Positions 62,017 to 64,000 of a stretch of 64,000 nucleotides of DNA are shown here, one piece after another. Source of the DNA: Syntrophomonas sp. (lineage in GTDB: Bacteria > Bacillota > Syntrophomonadia > Syntrophomonadales > Syntrophomonadaceae); the NCBI GenBank assembly GCA_016841425.1, contig JAENZE010000006.1, forward strand, positions 70,362 through 134,361. Direction: 5' to 3'. Within the stretch, counting starts at the first letter, position 1; each line of letters begins with the position of its first letter. Under the pieces are notes generated by a model. The model had not been told where the DNA came from and did no database searches. It saw nothing but the letters and a program-made list of their open reading frames with translations. A program made the position numbers and the translations under genes.

Positions 62017-63108
62017 TTATTCTTCAAAAAGAGCCCGGGCAAATACTTCTGCATCAAAAGCCTTCATATCGTCCATACCCTCACCTATGCCGACAAATTT
62101 TACCGGGATTTTAAGTTCACTGGCTATCCCCAGTATTATGCCGCCTTTAGCAGTTCCATCCAGTTTAGTTAATACGATCCCCGTTACTCCGGTAGCCTCT
62201 TCGAATATTCTAGCTTGACTTATGGCATTCTGTCCGGTAGTAGCATCTAAAACCAGAAGCACTTCCTGAGGTCCGGCTGGAACCTCTCTCTCGATTATTT
62301 TTCGTATTTTACTGATTTCTTTCATCAAATTAGTTTTATTTTGCAGTCGGCCTGCCGTATCTATAATCAGCACATCCGCTTTACGGGCCTTAGCAGCATT
62401 TATAGCATCGAACACTACTGCTCCTGGATCAGCGCCTTCCTGATGCTTTATTAACTCTACACCGACCCGGTCAGCCCATATCTGCAACTGATCTATCGCA
62501 GCAGCTCGGAAGGTATCGGCAGCGGCAAGTATAACCCGCTTCTGTTCGTTTTTAAATTTATAGGCCAGCTTGGCTATGGAGGTAGTTTTACCAGCCCCAT
62601 TAACACCCACCACCATGATTACGCTGGGAGTTTCAGACCTCAGATTTAGCTCAATACCTTCATAATTGAACATTTCCCGCACCTCATCAGCGATGATGCT
62701 CATAACTTCCGAGGAATCTGATATTCTTTTATTGCGGGCAGTTTGTTTGACCTTGGCCACCAATTCAAGAGAAGTAGAAACTCCCACATCGGCCTGAATC
62801 AAAATCTCCTCCAATTCCTCCCAGAATTCTTCATCAAGCTTTTTGGTGCTCTGGATTAACTCGTTAATTTTGCCACTCAGGTTACTTCGTGTTTTGCTCA
62901 ACCCTAATTTAAATTTATCAAATAATCCAGTTTTGCTCTTTTTCCCGGCGTTGTCGTCCAGCATGACTTCATTCTGCCTGGTCTTTGCATCAGCCTTCAC
63001 CTCTGCAACAGCTGGAGTTAACTCTTCTATTCCCTCCATAACCTGCTGCTGCTTGTTTTCTGCGATATTTTCTTTGTGATCTTTGCTCTTGCGTCTAAAT
63101 AGTCCCAT
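62017..63108 (-). CDS. ftsY: Signal recognition particle receptor FtsY
   Basis: This SRP GTPase receives ribosome-SRP complexes at the membrane. The 363-aa protein begins MGLFRRKSKDHK and has a charged A domain (about 1-65). An N-domain follows (LSKTRSNLSGKINELI, LDEEFWEELEEILIQADVGVSTS). The G domain has GVNGAGKTTSIAKLA, AAADTFRAAAIDQLQIW, DTAGRLQ, TKLDGTAKGG and FVGIGEGMDDMKAFD. The ATG at 63108 follows GGGAG; an upstream GTG overlaps the site. It is located 25 bp after smc, a standard order (smc-ftsY). Confidence 0.97.
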   Translation of the reverse strand: MGLFRRKSKDHKENIAENKQQQVMEGIEELTPAVAEVKADAKTRQNEVMLDDNAGKKSKTGLFDKFKLGLSKTRSNLSGKINELIQSTKKLDEEFWEELEEILIQADVGVSTSLELVAKVKQTARNKRISDSSEVMSIIADEVREMFNYEGIELNLRSETPSVIMVVGVNGAGKTTSIAKLAYKFKNEQKRVILAAADTFRAAAIDQLQIWADRVGVELIKHQEGADPGAVVFDAINAAKARKADVLIIDTAGRLQNKTNLMKEISKIRKIIEREVPAGPQEVLLVLDATTGQNAISQARIFEEATGVTGIVLTKLDGTAKGGIILGIASELKIPVKFVGIGEGMDDMKAFDAEVFARALFEE

Positions 63109-63133
63109 TTTTTCTCCCACCTTGATTGATATT

Positions 63134-64000
63134 TTAGCCGGCTCGACTTTCAGCCTCTTTAATGTTAAGGGTCAATACCTTTGAAACTCCTTTTTCCGGC
63201 ATAGTAACCCCATAAATATTCTCACCCGATTCAATAGTAGACTGCCTATGAGTGATTATTATGTACTGCATCTCCTGGGCCATTTTTCTTAAAAACTGTG
63301 AAAATCTTACCAGATTGGTATCGTCCAGAGATGCATCAATTTCGTCCAGTATACAGAACGGGGCTGGTTTTAATCTTAATAAGGAGAATATAAATGCAAT
63401 ACAGGTCAGTGCCCGTTCTCCACCCGAAAGAAGGTTTAGCGACTGGGTTCTCTTGCCAGGAAGCTTGACATCGATGTCCAGACCTGCTTCTAATCTATCC
63501 TTACCCTGCTCCATCCTCAAACAGGCTTCACCTCCGCCAAATATATCCTGAAAGGTCTGAGCGAAGCTCTGGTCAGCAATCCTGATAAAATCAGCAAATT
63601 CCCGGGCCATTATTTTTTCTGTTTCCTGCAGCAGGTTGTTCAATGAATCCCGAGCAGTTAATAAATCTTCGTATTGCTGGTTTATAAATTTAAATCGCTC
63701 ATTAACTGTTTCGAATTCTGATATTGAATCCAGGTCAACTGGCCCGATTTCTTCCAGCTGATCAGATAAGAATTCTACTCGCTGCCGGAATTCTCTGATC
63801 TGGGAGGTATTAGTCTGGGGCTCTCCAATATCATCTATTTGCTTGTCATACTCATTTTGCCATCTGCTGATTAGAGCTTCAAATTCCGTTTCCAGGCGGG
63901 CCAAACCTATTTCCGTGTTCCGGGAATTATTCTCCATCTGTATCAGAGTCTGCCTCAACGGCGAGATTTGCTGGCGAATATTTCCTATCATTAGTTGGCA
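63134..64000 (-). CDS. smc: Chromosome segregation protein SMC, C-terminal part (runs off window)
   Basis: SMC condenses and organises the chromosome. The last 289 residues lie in the window and the frame is open at base 64000. They include the end of the coiled coil (RNTEIGLARLETEFEALISRW), FQDIFGGGEACLRME, the ABC signature LNLLSGGERALTCIAFIF, Walker B CILDEIDASLDDTNLVRF and the D-loop/switch IIITHRQSTIESGENIYGVTM. Nothing indicates truncation other than the window edge. Confidence 0.97.
   Translation of the reverse strand, partial: CQLMIGNIRQQISPLRQTLIQMENNSRNTEIGLARLETEFEALISRWQNEYDKQIDDIGEPQTNTSQIREFRQRVEFLSDQLEEIGPVDLDSISEFETVNERFKFINQQYEDLLTARDSLNNLLQETEKIMAREFADFIRIADQSFAQTFQDIFGGGEACLRMEQGKDRLEAGLDIDVKLPGKRTQSLNLLSGGERALTCIAFIFSLLRLKPAPFCILDEIDASLDDTNLVRFSQFLRKMAQEMQYIIITHRQSTIESGENIYGVTMPEKGVSKVLTLNIKEAESRAG

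Noticed and set aside
1-64000. tRNA or rRNA genes, CRISPR arrays, prophage or integrase-linked islands
   Set aside because: No cloverleaf-like sequence, spacer-repeat array or phage gene was seen; the only mobile gene is the RAYT.

Overview
This window looks like the chromosome of a strictly anaerobic, endospore-forming member of the Clostridia, most plausibly Syntrophomonas or a close relative. That placement is an inference. The evidence is SpoIIGA, SigE, SigG and a SpoVD-type PBP (spore former), a MurE with the DNPR motif (meso-DAP wall), T-box leaders, a selenocysteine formate dehydrogenase with a cytochrome b subunit, a tungsten-type aldehyde oxidoreductase cluster, and moderate GC. Most genes lie on the minus strand, so biological order mostly runs from right to left. 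TTG starts with good ribosome sites are frequent.

Region 1 (1-21.7 kb) is a near-complete division and cell-wall cluster read mraZ-rsmH-ftsL-spoVD-murE-murF-mraY-murD-ftsW-murG-murC-murA-ftsQ-DUF881-sbp-ftsA-ftsZ. A terminator follows, then spoIIGA-sigE-sigG. It couples peptidoglycan precursor synthesis, divisome assembly and the switch to mother-cell and forespore sigma factors. murB is absent from the cluster. Three CCACT repeats spaced exactly 10 bp apart in front of mraZ look like its autoregulatory MraZ box.

Region 2 (21.9-39.6 kb) is housekeeping. It holds a PHP-domain protein, an ACT protein with a PaaK-like CoA ligase, an endonuclease III-like glycosylase, tcdA, 6S RNA, aspS, hisS, hemZ, pheA and aroF, then a metallo-beta-lactamase-fold hydrolase, dtd, relA and recJ. 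The order recJ-relA-dtd-hisS-aspS-6S-tcdA matches the Bacillus arrangement, with an aroF-pheA-hemZ insertion. The aro operon is preceded by a Phe-specific T-box (UUC specifier) followed by a second T-box module that has no room for Stem I.

Region 3 (39.7-45.2 kb) is accessory. It contains a RAYT-type Y1 transposase between 30-bp inverted repeats, related repeat fragments, a small DUF896 protein, a double P-loop protein, and two moeA genes divergent from a third moeA fused to a binding-protein-like domain.

Region 4 (45.2-61.9 kb) is redox and salvage metabolism. A Tat-exported selenocysteine formate dehydrogenase (alpha with an in-frame UGA, Fe-S beta, cytochrome b gamma) and fdhE are on the plus strand. 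On the minus strand an AOR-FeS-FAD oxidoreductase-FeS-DUF134 cluster follows an mtnP-mtnA-aldolase-mtaD operon. The latter appears to encode a deamination-first salvage of methylthioadenosine/5'-deoxyadenosine to DHAP plus an aldehyde. Its position beside an aldehyde-oxidising complex suggests an oxidative fate for that aldehyde, which is the most interesting hypothesis here.

Region 5 (62.0-64.0 kb) contains ftsY and the 3' part of smc, cut by the window edge. No tRNA or rRNA genes, CRISPR arrays or prophage were seen.
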